Part shown: positions 1 through 8,343 of the stretch, one piece after another
Layout of the letters: each line of letters begins with the position of its first letter
How positions within the stretch are numbered: the stretch's first letter is position 1
Assembly (NCBI GenBank): GCA_011526105.1
Contig: WYAZ01000168.1
Span: forward strand, 1 to 43,944
Source: Deltaproteobacteria bacterium
GTDB lineage: Bacteria > Myxococcota > Kuafuiibacteriia > Kuafuiibacteriales > Kuafuiibacteriaceae
Direction of reading: 5' to 3'
Length of the DNA stretch: 43,944 nt
Position numbers and translations under genes: made by a program
Notes under the pieces: model-generated
Databases searched by the model: none
The model's input: only the letters and a program-made list of their open reading frames with translations
What the model was told of the DNA's origin: nothing

Positions 1-120
1 ACGAAGGGAGTTGGGTCGCCCCCAATGACCGAGGAGCCCGAAAGGGCGGCCGCAGGCCGCGCGTCGGCCAGGGACGAAAAGGACAAGCGCGAACGTGATC
101 TGAACTTCTCGGACGGGACA

Positions 121-1212
121 CTAGTCCTTGTAGTTGATCCCCACGACCGAGGCCTCGACGCCGGCCCCAAAGAGGGCGACCGAGTAGCCATCACCCATCT
201 CGGGCTGGAAGATGCAGCTCGACGGGTCGCCAGCCCGCAAGGGTGCAACGACCTCGCCCCGTTCGTTCACGCAGCGCTCGAGTCGACCGCTCCATCCGAG
301 CTCGAGGTTCTCCAGCCCGGGCTCGCCGTCTAGGTCGACGTCCGGCTGCAAGAAGGTCGTCACAAGGTCGAGCATGGTCGACGTCGGGAGCTGGCGAGGG
401 CAGAGCTGATTCAGGGTCCGGCAATAGGGGTTGTCTAACATGGCAAGACTAGCGCTCGGGATCGCCCCCCCAAGCAGCACGTCTTCGAGCCTCAGGATGG
501 AACGGCGAGAACCGTGCCGGTCCGTGGGCGATGTCTCCACGCGAGCGGTGATGTGGAGTCGTTCGACGGGGATGGGTTCCCGGGTCTCCGAGTCAGAGCT
601 TTTGATCGTCAGCTTGACGGCGCCGGTTGTCGGCTCGCGCGAGGTCAGCTTGCCGCGATTCAGCCGGGCGGGGATGCGGATGTACGGCTGTTCGCCTCCA
701 TCGAGCGCGTCTCCGTTGGCCTCGAACTCGCAACAGGTGGTCTCGCCCCGCGGAACGTGGAAGTTGTTGGCAGGGAAGAACGGGTCGTCAGCGTCTCGAC
801 CCGCGTAGAACTTGATGGTGATGTCCTGGTCGTCCTGATCGATCGGCACGTCGAGCCCAGCGATCTCGATGATGAGCAGGGTCTCACCGCCGAGCAGCCC
901 CTGTCGAATCTGGTCGTTGCCCAGGCTACCGAGCTCGTGGAGCGCATTGTCGACACAGTCTCCCGGGGAGCGGCATCGACCATCCAGATCGAAGCCCTTG
1001 CCCTCGGCCGCGACGCCGAACGTGTCGAGGATGAAGACCAAGCCGGTGCCCACCGGCGCGTCCATGCCGCTGGTCCAAAGAACGGGTGCCTCGGGCGGTC
1101 TCGGGGTCAGCGTCAGACCACACTGACCGTTCCCGCCCACGCACTCCGTCTCGCAGCCGGTCGAGAACAGAAGCGGAAGCAACGCTACACTCGAGAGGCC
1201 CCAGCTTCGCAT
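121..1212 (-). CDS. Predicted lipoprotein, paralogue 1 of a tandem pair (363 aa)
   Basis: Function not recognised. The protein begins with a short signal peptide and a lipobox-like LLFSTGC at about residues 14-20, so it is probably lipid-anchored. The mature part starts with a Cys-rich stretch (CETECVGGNGQCGLT) and contains several acidic segments such as DQDDQDI and DVDLDGEPG, but no recognisable catalytic motif. It aligns along its whole length with the next gene upstream on the same strand (1349-2440), also 363 aa; shared blocks include VLWTSGMDA/IVWTSGMDA, LGGETLLI, DQDDQDITIKFY, PDVDLDGEPG and SCIFQPEMGDGYSVA/SCVFSPEMGDGYSVA. The ATG at 1212 is preceded by CAGGAGCG, a Shine-Dalgarno match at short spacing. 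The pair looks like a recent tandem duplication. Surface location is inferred from the lipobox only. Confidence 0.8.
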   Translation of the reverse strand: MRSWGLSSVALLPLLFSTGCETECVGGNGQCGLTLTPRPPEAPVLWTSGMDAPVGTGLVFILDTFGVAAEGKGFDLDGRCRSPGDCVDNALHELGSLGNDQIRQGLLGGETLLIIEIAGLDVPIDQDDQDITIKFYAGRDADDPFFPANNFHVPRGETTCCEFEANGDALDGGEQPYIRIPARLNRGKLTSREPTTGAVKLTIKSSDSETREPIPVERLHITARVETSPTDRHGSRRSILRLEDVLLGGAIPSASLAMLDNPYCRTLNQLCPRQLPTSTMLDLVTTFLQPDVDLDGEPGLENLELGWSGRLERCVNERGEVVAPLRAGDPSSCIFQPEMGDGYSVALFGAGVEASVVGINYKD

Positions 1213-1348
1213 CGCTCCTGAGTGCCCAAGATGCGCAGGAGGTGCAAGCGCGCAGAATGCCCCTCGCAGCCGGCCAAAGATCCCACGAGATCCCGGATAG
1301 ATACTGAGGTGCGTCCTGCGTTCGAGACGAGCTCATCGTCAGCCCGCC

Positions 1349-2440
1349 CTATTCGTCGTATTCGATCCCGCGAATCGCGGCCTCGACCCCGGTGCCGATC
1401 ATGGCCACCGAATAGCCATCCCCCATCTCGGGACTAAAGACACAGCTCGACGGGTCCGAGGCCTGCACGGGCAGAACAGCCTCCCCCCGTTCGCTGATGC
1501 AGCGCTCGATGCGACCGCTCCGTCCGAGTTCGAGCCTTTCCAGTCCGGGCTCGCCGTCGAGGTCTACGTCCGGCTGCCAGAAGCCAGCAACCGTATCCAG
1601 AAGAGTCGAGTCCAGACTGTCGTTGGGACAAAAAGCACTTCGTCGCCCACAGTTGGGGTTGGCGACCTTGGCGAAGCCTGCGGCGGGAATCGCGACTCCA
1701 AGAAGCACGTCGGTCAACGTGAAGTGTGATTCGCGCGGGTCCTGCCACCCGGTCGGTTCGGACCGCAAACGCGCGCTGAAGTTGATCCGCTCCAGCGCAA
1801 TCGGATCATCACCTCGCAAGGGCGGGTCGTCGACCGTCGGCTGAATGGCGGCGGAGACCGGCTCCCTGGAGGCCACCTCCCCGCGAATCAAACGGGCCGG
1901 GATTCGAATCGTGGGCTGCTGAGCTTCATCCAAGCTGCTTCCGCTGACGTTGAACCCGCAACACTCGGTTTCTCCCTGCGGGACCTGGAAGTTGTTGGTG
2001 GGAAAGAACGGATCGTCCGCGTCTCGAGCGCCATAGAACTTGATCGTAATGTCCTGGTCGTCCTGGTCGATCGGCACATCGAGCCCCGCGATCTCGACAA
2101 TCAGCAGCGTCTCGCCACCGAGCAGCCCTCGGCGGATGTAATGGTTGGCCAACAGGCCCAGGCCGTGCAGCTCATTGTCGACGCAGTCTCCGGGAGACCG
2201 GCATCGATCGTCCAAGTCGAAACCTTTGCCCTCATCCGCGATGGCGAGGGTGTCGAGGATGAAGGCGAGTCCGCTCCCGACGCGCGCGTCCATCCCGCTG
2301 GTCCATACGATGGGCACGTCGGGTGGGCGAGGCGTCAAAGTCAGGCCGCACTGGCCGTCTCCGTCCACGCACTCGGCCTCGCAACCGGCCGAGAAGAGGA
2401 GTGCAAGAAGCACTGCATTCGAAAGACCACGGCTTCGCAT
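1349..2440 (-). CDS. Predicted lipoprotein, paralogue 2 of a tandem pair (363 aa)
   Basis: Paralogue of the 121-1212 product with the same length and block order, lying 136 bp upstream on the same strand. An open frame extends to 2560, but the first 40 codons of that extension do not resemble a signal peptide. The ATG at 2440 gives MRSRGLSNAVLLALL followed by the lipobox FSAGC, matching the start of paralogue 1 (MRSWGLSSVALLPLL), so 2440 is chosen. The Cys pattern CEAECVDGDGQCGLT, the DQDDQDITIKFYG block and the FSPEMGDGYSVAM block near the C-terminus are conserved. The middle (about residues 170-240) diverges most. No enzymatic motif is visible; function unknown, predicted lipid-anchored. 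Confidence 0.82.
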   Translation of the reverse strand: MRSRGLSNAVLLALLFSAGCEAECVDGDGQCGLTLTPRPPDVPIVWTSGMDARVGSGLAFILDTLAIADEGKGFDLDDRCRSPGDCVDNELHGLGLLANHYIRRGLLGGETLLIVEIAGLDVPIDQDDQDITIKFYGARDADDPFFPTNNFQVPQGETECCGFNVSGSSLDEAQQPTIRIPARLIRGEVASREPVSAAIQPTVDDPPLRGDDPIALERINFSARLRSEPTGWQDPRESHFTLTDVLLGVAIPAAGFAKVANPNCGRRSAFCPNDSLDSTLLDTVAGFWQPDVDLDGEPGLERLELGRSGRIERCISERGEAVLPVQASDPSSCVFSPEMGDGYSVAMIGTGVEAAIRGIEYDE

Positions 2441-2657
2441 CGCTTCGATGTCTGCCGATGAGGCATCGAAGATGCAAGTGGCCGCGATCGAACGCGAGAA
2501 CCCGGGAGAACACGCGAGATCTCGGTGAGATACCAGGAGGAGTCTCGCGCCAAACGGCACGTGGCACGCCTTAATTCACGAGCGCCTCGTCTGGTGCTCG
2601 CGCCGGATTCAGCCGCCCACGGTGGCCTCACGCCGGATTCCGAGCTACCCATTTAAG

Positions 2658-4820
2658 ATGCGGAGCGGACTGCCCATGCTCGCGGGCCTGCTCATGGTCG
2701 GCACCACCGCGTCGCAAGCCGGTGAACTCGACCCCGCCACCGGCCGACTCGCGATCTTCGGAGAGAAGGCGCTCGACTTCGAACCCGGCGTCGAGCCGAC
2801 ACGGGTCGGCTTTCGCACCTGGTTCGTGGGCGTGAGCGAAGCGTCTCAGGCTGCCGAGCGTGGGCGTGCTCTTCGACGAGATCTGGTTCGGAGCCTGGTC
2901 GGTCAGCACTATCTCGAGCTCGGCGGTGAACGGCCGTACTTCGCGATCGAGCTCGAACCCGACGGCTCGGAGTTCTCTCGCCGGCGCGTGGAAGTGCACC
3001 TCTGGCAGAAGGCCCTCGGAACCAAGATGACCGCCAAGCTCGTCTGGCTCAGCGGAGATCGTCGATCGTTCCTCGAGTTCCTGAGCGCAGACCGCGCACA
3101 CGTTCTGGCGGAGGTCCCACTCTTTCCAACCGGGCGCGTGACATCGGACGGGTGGCGAGAGCTGAGCTCGGGTCCGGTCGACTTCTGGCTCGCAGGGCGT
3201 ATCCCGCCGTTGCTCTGGCTCGAGGATCAGCAGATCGCCGCCGGTTTTGACGGCGGGGTCGAGAACGACTTCAGCGCCCGAGCCGCCGTCGATGGGATCG
3301 AGATCGTCGATCTCGGTCCAGCGCAGGTCCCGGCGCGAGACTGCCGCGCGTCTTCGAGCTGCGGAGAGCTCGGCAGTTGCCTGTATGGTCGCTGCGTCGA
3401 TGCGGCGGCGAAACATGGCCCCAGCACCGCGCCCGAGCTGTTCCGAGAATATCTGTTTCAACTCGAGCTGGAGTATCGGCGTTTCTCGGGGAGCCGTGTC
3501 TCGGTGCAGGGTCTGTCGGCCGCGGTGGCGACGGTTCGCAGTTTGGAGGCCCAGGGCGCACCCGTGCCGAAGCTGTTTGAGGCTTGGCGCAAGGCGTCCG
3601 TAGGGCTCGCCGACGGACACTATGCCGCGAGGCGATGGGCCTACCGCTGGCCGGTGAGCCTGGGCGTCTGCGCTCACCTGGGCACCGCGGACGCCTCGGA
3701 AGGCGGCGCCGAGCGGCCGCTCGTGTACGACGCGAGCCTGGGCCCGCTCACCGGGCGGCTGCGGCGCGGCGACGTGCTGCGCTCGGTCGAAGGTCGACCT
3801 CCGCTCGAATGGCTGGCGGCTGAGGCCGAGCCTTCGAGTTACGGTGGAGATCCGATCGGGGCGCCCGCGATCGACGCCATGGAGGTGCTCGATCGCGCCG
3901 CCGAGGTGGGTGCCCGGGCGCTCTTCTCTCGTTGTCCCATCGTCAACCGGGTGTGCCAGCCAAACGAAGTGCTCGAGATCGAGATCGATCTTCGGCAACT
4001 CCTTGCCGGCCTCTGGACCGATCAGCCTCCCGAGTGGCGCTTTGCGGTGGCGGACTGCGACGCACGCCTCGAGCCGGCGGTTCCGGATCCGCAGCGATCA
4101 GCTCCGTGGTTCGTCGGTTCCCGCACCGAAGGACTCACACGCATGCTCTTGATCAATGCCGTGCCTGGAGATCCTTCGTGGATCTCGGAGATCGACCGCG
4201 CGCTCTCCGGCACGCCCGCTTCGGTCCTCCTCGATCAGCGCCGAGGCTGGGGCGGAACCGTCGAGGGCGCCGACGCGCTCGCCTCACGCCTCGTCGGGCC
4301 CATGCAGTCCTTCGGGGTCGCGCTCCTCCCCGCCTTCGATGGAGATCTGAAAGCCCACCAGGACGCCTTCCGCGCCTGCCTAGAGTCATCCTCCCTCGGC
4401 GATCTGGCCTGCGGAAACGCGGTCTGGTGGCAGCTCGGGCAGTCACAGATGGGTCCACGTTCGTCGCTGGGTGCGAACGCGAAACTCGCGGTTCTCAACT
4501 ACCAGGACGTCTCCGGCAACGACTACGTGAGTGAGTTTGTGAGTCATCGAGGCGCCGCCACGCGGATCTTTGGACCCGGCCCCACCTACGGCGCTTTTGG
4601 AGCGATCGTCACCCTTCCCACTCGCGCCTTCGAACTCGGCGGCGGCGGTTCGATCCAGATTCACGACTCAATCTTTCTGCGTCGATCGGACGACCCGAAC
4701 GAGAGCTTCAGCACCGGCCGCGGGGTCATCCCCCACACACGCGTCCTTCAGCGTCAGACGGACCTGATCGGCGGCGTAGACACCGTCATGGAGGAGGCCC
4801 GCCGATGGCTGCGCGAGTAG
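2658..4820 (+). CDS. Secreted S41 (C-terminal processing peptidase)-like protein
   Basis: About 720 aa. The ATG at 2658 gives a clean signal peptide (MRSGLPMLAGLLMVG...TASQAGE); an upstream in-frame codon at 2622 would bury it. A small Cys cluster (CRASSSCGELGSCLYGRC) lies near residue 230. A PDZ-like segment (GRLRRGDVLRSVEGRPP) precedes a C-terminal region with the order of an S41 protease: VLLDQRRGWGGTVEGAD in place of the usual DLRxNxGG strand, a Ser-containing VSGNDYVSEF, GPTYGAFGAIVTLP, and finally GRGVIPHTRV...GVDTVMEEA. The family cleaves protein C-termini in the envelope. The usual SxSxSE signature is not intact, so the nucleophile is uncertain and the protein could be a divergent protease or an inactive one. 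It overlaps the next gene by 16 bp, suggesting co-translation. Confidence 0.72.
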   Translation: MRSGLPMLAGLLMVGTTASQAGELDPATGRLAIFGEKALDFEPGVEPTRVGFRTWFVGVSEASQAAERGRALRRDLVRSLVGQHYLELGGERPYFAIELEPDGSEFSRRRVEVHLWQKALGTKMTAKLVWLSGDRRSFLEFLSADRAHVLAEVPLFPTGRVTSDGWRELSSGPVDFWLAGRIPPLLWLEDQQIAAGFDGGVENDFSARAAVDGIEIVDLGPAQVPARDCRASSSCGELGSCLYGRCVDAAAKHGPSTAPELFREYLFQLELEYRRFSGSRVSVQGLSAAVATVRSLEAQGAPVPKLFEAWRKASVGLADGHYAARRWAYRWPVSLGVCAHLGTADASEGGAERPLVYDASLGPLTGRLRRGDVLRSVEGRPPLEWLAAEAEPSSYGGDPIGAPAIDAMEVLDRAAEVGARALFSRCPIVNRVCQPNEVLEIEIDLRQLLAGLWTDQPPEWRFAVADCDARLEPAVPDPQRSAPWFVGSRTEGLTRMLLINAVPGDPSWISEIDRALSGTPASVLLDQRRGWGGTVEGADALASRLVGPMQSFGVALLPAFDGDLKAHQDAFRACLESSSLGDLACGNAVWWQLGQSQMGPRSSLGANAKLAVLNYQDVSGNDYVSEFVSHRGAATRIFGPGPTYGAFGAIVTLPTRAFELGGGGSIQIHDSIFLRRSDDPNESFSTGRGVIPHTRVLQRQTDLIGGVDTVMEEARRWLRE

Positions 4821-5662
4821 GCAGGTCGATCTTGCTTTTGGGGCTCGTGGCGGGCTGCGACGTCGCAGGCACCACCGGACTCACGGGTCGAACCACCGGC
4901 GCGTTCCCCGCGGATGCCAGCGTCTTCATCTTCGACGGCGGGGTGAGACCGCCGCGTGATGCAGGAGCCCCGAGCGATTCGGGGGGGCCTGCGGATGCCG
5001 ATCCCATTGTGCCGCGAACGATGGAGATCGAACCGCTCTTCCCGGCCGGTTCCTCCGAGAACTACTTCCTCAACCCCGAGCTCGATCCACGTTCCACCGG
5101 GTTGTTCGTCTTCGATGAAGAATTCGGGGTCTTTCCGACGCGCTGGCTCGTGCCCGAGGTCGCCCCCACGCGGTACCCAGTGCTCACGGCGCCCCCCGGC
5201 ATCGGCGGAGCCTTGAACGTACTCATCCTCGGACGAGCGCCGCCACAGATCTACGGAGCGGATGTCTGGATCGGCAGCGCGAGCGGCGCTGTCTCCCCCG
5301 AGATCGTCCTCCTCGGCACGGACGAGCAAGGCAGCGAGCTCAGCGTGGAGCTGTCTCGAACGTCGTTGGTATTCAACGCGCCCGGCGTCATCTGGCGCCA
5401 GCATTCCGCGCGATTCCTTCGTGGATTCATTGGCTCAGTGTTTCTCTTTGTTTCGGGGCAAGGAGCTGGCGACTATCAGCTGCACGCGCCTTCGCTCACC
5501 CCGTGGCTCGAGGCGCCGGGTCTTGGGACGCCGTCGGAGTTGCGCGCGGGCCGACCCGCGACCGAGCGTGAGAAGACGGTGCTTCGCGCGGCCAAGCGGC
5601 GCTTCATGGATGATCTGGGCCGAGGCAGCAGACCGAAGCCACCGCGGCGCCAACTGCGATGA
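4805..5662 (+). CDS. Predicted lipoprotein (285 aa), overlaps the S41-like gene
   Basis: The N-terminus is a signal peptide ending in a lipobox (LLLGLVAGC), followed by a low-complexity Gly/Asp/Pro linker (DAGAPSDSGGPADADP) of the kind common after the lipidation Cys in myxobacterial lipoproteins. The rest looks like a beta-rich domain with no motif I recognise; it resembles carbohydrate-binding or jelly-roll folds only loosely (GIGGALNVLILGRAP, FLRGFIGSVFLFVSG). The C-terminal 30 residues are basic. The start codon lies inside the end of the S41-like gene (16-bp overlap), so the two are probably one transcript and may work together at the cell surface. Function unknown. Confidence 0.75.
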   Translation: MAARVGRSILLLGLVAGCDVAGTTGLTGRTTGAFPADASVFIFDGGVRPPRDAGAPSDSGGPADADPIVPRTMEIEPLFPAGSSENYFLNPELDPRSTGLFVFDEEFGVFPTRWLVPEVAPTRYPVLTAPPGIGGALNVLILGRAPPQIYGADVWIGSASGAVSPEIVLLGTDEQGSELSVELSRTSLVFNAPGVIWRQHSARFLRGFIGSVFLFVSGQGAGDYQLHAPSLTPWLEAPGLGTPSELRAGRPATEREKTVLRAAKRRFMDDLGRGSRPKPPRRQLR

Positions 5663-5682
5663 GGTGCAAGTGAGCTTGCGCT

Positions 5683-6219
5683 CTATGCGGAAGGCTCAGC
5701 GGCGTGAGCAGAGATCTGCGAGGCGATACGCTCTGCGGCATCAGCTTCAACCGGAGTTGAGGCCAAGCGCTCCAGGAGGACCCGGGGATCCGCGAGCCGG
5801 TGCCGAATCGCCGCGCGATTGAACACGAGATCCTTGTCGCGACCCGCCACGTACTTGCTGATGAGGAGATCATGAATCTCCAGCGCCCAGCCGGTCTTTC
5901 CGGCGGTGCCGGGACCTCGAATGCAGATGAGCCGCTCTTCCCAGCCCGCCGGGATGGTCGGCATCGGGTCGCCGACCCCGTCAGCATAGTAGCCAAAGGT
6001 CTCATGGAACATCGAAAGCTCGCCGATCGAACCTTCGATGAGTTCCGCGCGCTCGGGCCAATGCTTCGGGCAGACGTCAGCCTCCATGGATACGAGGAGT
6101 TCAGACGGCGCGCCCGGGAACTGACCGAGCACCGCCTGACTGCCGATGATGATCAGGTCGTCGTCATCGGCGATGGTGCACGAGGCTCGAATGATGTGTT
6201 CGAGCTGCTGCCGGTTCAT
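5683..6219 (-). CDS. DUF6036-type nucleotidyltransferase-like protein
   Basis: 178 aa from the ATG at 6219. Near the N-terminus it carries DDDDLIIIGSQAVLGQFP, where the GSQA piece corresponds to the GS motif of the minimal nucleotidyltransferase fold. This is followed by SMEADVCPKHWPERAELI (acidic residues in the second motif), FHETFGYYADGVG, PAGWEERL and, later, LEIHDLLISKYVAGRDKD. From memory these are the hallmarks of the DUF6036 family, which is related to the nucleotidyltransferase components of some toxin-antitoxin systems. Its start overlaps the stop of the upstream gene by ATGA, so the two are translationally coupled. The frame continues upstream to 6429, but that region is the out-of-frame body of the helper gene and is rejected. 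Role as a toxin or antitoxin is inference. Confidence 0.72.
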   Translation of the reverse strand: MNRQQLEHIIRASCTIADDDDLIIIGSQAVLGQFPGAPSELLVSMEADVCPKHWPERAELIEGSIGELSMFHETFGYYADGVGDPMPTIPAGWEERLICIRGPGTAGKTGWALEIHDLLISKYVAGRDKDLVFNRAAIRHRLADPRVLLERLASTPVEADAAERIASQISAHAAEPSA

Positions 6220-6542
6220 GGTGCGGACTCCAGACGACGGCGTGTTTCGCGGAGGATCTCGATCCGCTCGCGAGGCGACAGAACCCCCGCGAACGGGGAG
6301 GCTTTTCGAAGCCACGCCGCCTCTTCGGACCGATCTGAGAGAACGGCCGCGATTTCGTCCGGAGATCGCTTCAGGATCTCCTCCCACTTCCGCCACAGGA
6401 CCTCGGAGCGACCACCCCGCGCGAGCCACTCGGAAAGCTTGTGCTTCGCTCGATCGACGATCTCAGGCTGCTGATGGAGTCTTTGGGCCACCGCCACGTG
6501 GAGCGCCAAGCTGCGCTCAAAGTCGAGTTCGGGGCTCGCCAC
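6216..6542 (-). CDS. Small helper protein coupled to the DUF6036-like gene
   Basis: 108 aa if read from the GTG at 6542. A longer reading from a GTG at 6590 is possible but would place a good extended -10 box (TGCTACATT) inside the coding region. The protein is helical and charged: ERSLALHVAVAQRL, then ARGGRSEVLWRKWEEIL, then EEAAWLRKASPFAGVLSPRERIEIL. I recall small proteins with RSLALH and SPFAGxLSPxER segments encoded beside DUF6036 genes, but cannot name a family. With its stop overlapping the downstream ATG (ATGA), it probably forms a two-gene unit; an antitoxin/partner role is a hypothesis. Confidence 0.65.
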   Translation of the reverse strand: MASPELDFERSLALHVAVAQRLHQQPEIVDRAKHKLSEWLARGGRSEVLWRKWEEILKRSPDEIAAVLSDRSEEAAWLRKASPFAGVLSPRERIEILRETRRRLESAP

Positions 6543-6548
6543 GAAGGC

Positions 6549-6557
6549 AATGTAGCA
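6549..6557 (-). promoter_or_regulatory. Extended -10 box before the helper/DUF6036 pair
   Basis: On the minus strand TGC is followed by TACATT and, after 6 bases (GCCTTC), by the GTG at 6542. The spacing implies a leaderless transcript. No convincing -35 element is seen, as expected for an extended -10 promoter. Prediction only. Confidence 0.4.
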
Positions 6558-6616
6558 CGACCGGCGGGCGACAATGAACTGGCGGCGCACTCACCGCGTT
6601 CGAGGGAGAGCCGAAC

Positions 6617-7420
6617 TCAAGGCACGTCGATGCAGGCCGGAGTCCCATCCACCGTCAGGTTCCCCGAGTTATCCATGGCGCCCAGCACATAGCAGTGGCG
6701 GCCCGGGGATAGGTCGTCGAGGTGGATCCAACCTCCCTGCGGGCCGGTCTTTCCGGTCATCGCGTAGCCCACGGCCGCAGCGCCGGGGCCGCGAGGGTGC
6801 TCGTAAAGCAGATGCACGGGCACGCTGAACCACGCACCGAAGAAGAGGTTGCACGGCAATTCGGCGCCGCCCGCATCGGTAGAGCATGCATGCTCGGCTT
6901 CCCTGGGATCGACGGCGCTTCGAAAAGAGGCAACGAACGTCGACTGCGCCCCGCACGTGGCCTGGGTGGACGTCGCGGCACGAAAGCGCAGATCGGATTC
7001 GAGCTGAGGCGGAGTGTGATCGAAGTAGGGTATCGGGCTCGCGCTCACGTCGAGGATCTTGGTCTCTCCCGACTCCGTCTGGACGTGAATGCCACACGCG
7101 TTGTCGCCGCAGGTTTCGATCTGGAGCAGACCGGGGGCGAGAACCTTCGTCTCGAGCGGCACGCCTCCGTCGACTCCGTGGCGCGGGCCCACCGCACGAA
7201 CCTCCTCCAGAGGGATGTCGCCGATCTCGATCAGAAGCACATGGTTGTTCGCGACGTGCAGCGTGCCCGGAGCGGGCCACGAGCTTCCGAGCCTGTGCTT
7301 TGGGCACCCGCCGTCCGCACCCGCGTCCTCCGGGCTCGTCCCAACCGAGGTCGAACATGCGACGGTCACCGTAGCCAGGAGTCCCAATCCAATCCATGGC
7401 CCAAGTCCTCGACGAAACAT
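6617..7420 (-). CDS. Predicted lipoprotein (267 aa)
   Basis: The ATG at 7420 gives a signal peptide MFRRGLGPWIGLGLLATVT ending in a lipobox VTVAC, followed by the linker STSVGTSPEDAGADGG. The frame is open to 7759, but the extra N-terminus lies antisense to the phosphomevalonate kinase gene and lacks sense. Several Cys (CPKHR, ETCGDNACG, QATCGAQ, EHACSTDAGGAELPC, CYVL, PACID) suggest disulfide-bonded beta domains outside the cytoplasm. No catalytic motif is recognised. A TACGTT hexamer sits 6 bases before the ATG, so it probably has its own leaderless transcript rather than being part of the mevalonate operon 44 bp upstream. Function unknown. Confidence 0.75.
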   Translation of the reverse strand: MFRRGLGPWIGLGLLATVTVACSTSVGTSPEDAGADGGCPKHRLGSSWPAPGTLHVANNHVLLIEIGDIPLEEVRAVGPRHGVDGGVPLETKVLAPGLLQIETCGDNACGIHVQTESGETKILDVSASPIPYFDHTPPQLESDLRFRAATSTQATCGAQSTFVASFRSAVDPREAEHACSTDAGGAELPCNLFFGAWFSVPVHLLYEHPRGPGAAAVGYAMTGKTGPQGGWIHLDDLSPGRHCYVLGAMDNSGNLTVDGTPACIDVP

Positions 7421-7426
7421 CGGCCC

Positions 7427-7432
7427 AACGTA
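7427..7432 (-). promoter_or_regulatory. -10-like hexamer for the 6617-7420 lipoprotein
   Basis: TACGTT on the minus strand, separated by GGGCCG from the ATG at 7420. The 6-base spacing fits a leaderless mRNA. No clear -35. Prediction only. Confidence 0.3.
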
Positions 7433-7464
7433 GACCACGACCGCTGACCCGGGCATCTGAAAAC

Positions 7465-8343
7465 TCACGCTCGCTCGAAGCTCAGCCCCAGCGGGTCGAC
7501 CACGAGCTCCACAGAAACGAGCCCGGTCTCGGCGGCAATTTGGCGCCCAAGCTCGGGGTCCGAAGAGAAGCCGATCACCACGTCGCCGCCGCCCGCGCCG
7601 CTGGGCTTGGCCGCGCCGCCGCCCTCGGTCGCAAGTCGCATGGCCGCGCGAATGGACTCGGTCACGACCGGCACCCCGGCGTCTCGCCCGAGCGTGTCCA
7701 TCGCGTTCCCATACTGCGACACCACCCGGAGAAACCGCGCCGCATCGCCGCTCGACCAAGCCTCGATGCCCTCATCCGCGAGGCGAGCGAGGTGACTCGC
7801 ATGCTCTCGCCACGTAGCCGCGGCGCGACAAGCTCGAACGAGCTCGCTCGTGCTCGCGCTCTCGCCGGTGAAGAGCGTGAAGAGATGAAGACCAGGCAGG
7901 CCCACGGGAAGCAGACGCACCGCCGAGGGCTGACGTTTGGCGGCGATGATGCCTCCGTGAAAGCTCGAGGCCACGTCGACTCCGCTGCCGCCGCCCGTTG
8001 CCTTGCGATGCGCATCGAGCGCGAGCGCGAGTGTCTCCGGACCGCCGCGGCCTCGCGCGAGCGCAGCCGCCACCGTGGCGACTGCAGCCGAGGAACCGAT
8101 GCCGAGTTTTCGGCCCTCGGTGTCTCTAAAGTTAGAGGTGTCGATCTCGATGCCTTCCCGCGACGGATCGAAGCTGAGCGGCGAAGCCAAATCATACACC
8201 GCCCGCACAAGACCGCTCGAAGGCGCCTTGGAAGGCACGATGGAACCGCGCGCCCGCCGATTCACCGCCGCCACCATCGCGGTGCCATCCTCGAGGACCG
8301 CGTAGTCCCCGAGCAGAACGAGCTTTCCTGGCGCCGAGATCAT
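7465..8343 (-). CDS. mvaK2: Phosphomevalonate kinase, GHMP family
   Basis: 292 aa. The start MISAPGKLVLLGDYAVLEDG is the classic GHMP-kinase motif 1 as found in phosphomevalonate kinases. Motif 2 is GIGSSAAVATVAAALA (the ATP-binding glycine/serine loop) and motif 3 is KPSGAGGGDVVIGF near the C-terminus. The enzyme phosphorylates mevalonate 5-phosphate to the diphosphate in the cytosolic mevalonate route to isoprenoids. Its ATG at 8343 overlaps the stop of the upstream decarboxylase gene as TGATG, indicating translational coupling; the two catalyse consecutive steps. The frame extends upstream to 8712, but that part lies over the decarboxylase gene. Mevalonate kinase itself is not in this window. 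The symbol is assigned by motif and context; a homoserine-kinase-like or other GHMP kinase is less likely. Confidence 0.88.
   Translation of the reverse strand: MISAPGKLVLLGDYAVLEDGTAMVAAVNRRARGSIVPSKAPSSGLVRAVYDLASPLSFDPSREGIEIDTSNFRDTEGRKLGIGSSAAVATVAAALARGRGGPETLALALDAHRKATGGGSGVDVASSFHGGIIAAKRQPSAVRLLPVGLPGLHLFTLFTGESASTSELVRACRAAATWREHASHLARLADEGIEAWSSGDAARFLRVVSQYGNAMDTLGRDAGVPVVTESIRAAMRLATEGGGAAKPSGAGGGDVVIGFSSDPELGRQIAAETGLVSVELVVDPLGLSFERA

Noticed and set aside
1-120. Possible gene at the left edge
   Set aside because: A short plus-strand frame (25-333) overlaps the lipoprotein gene antisense and has no motif; no other feature seen in 1-120.
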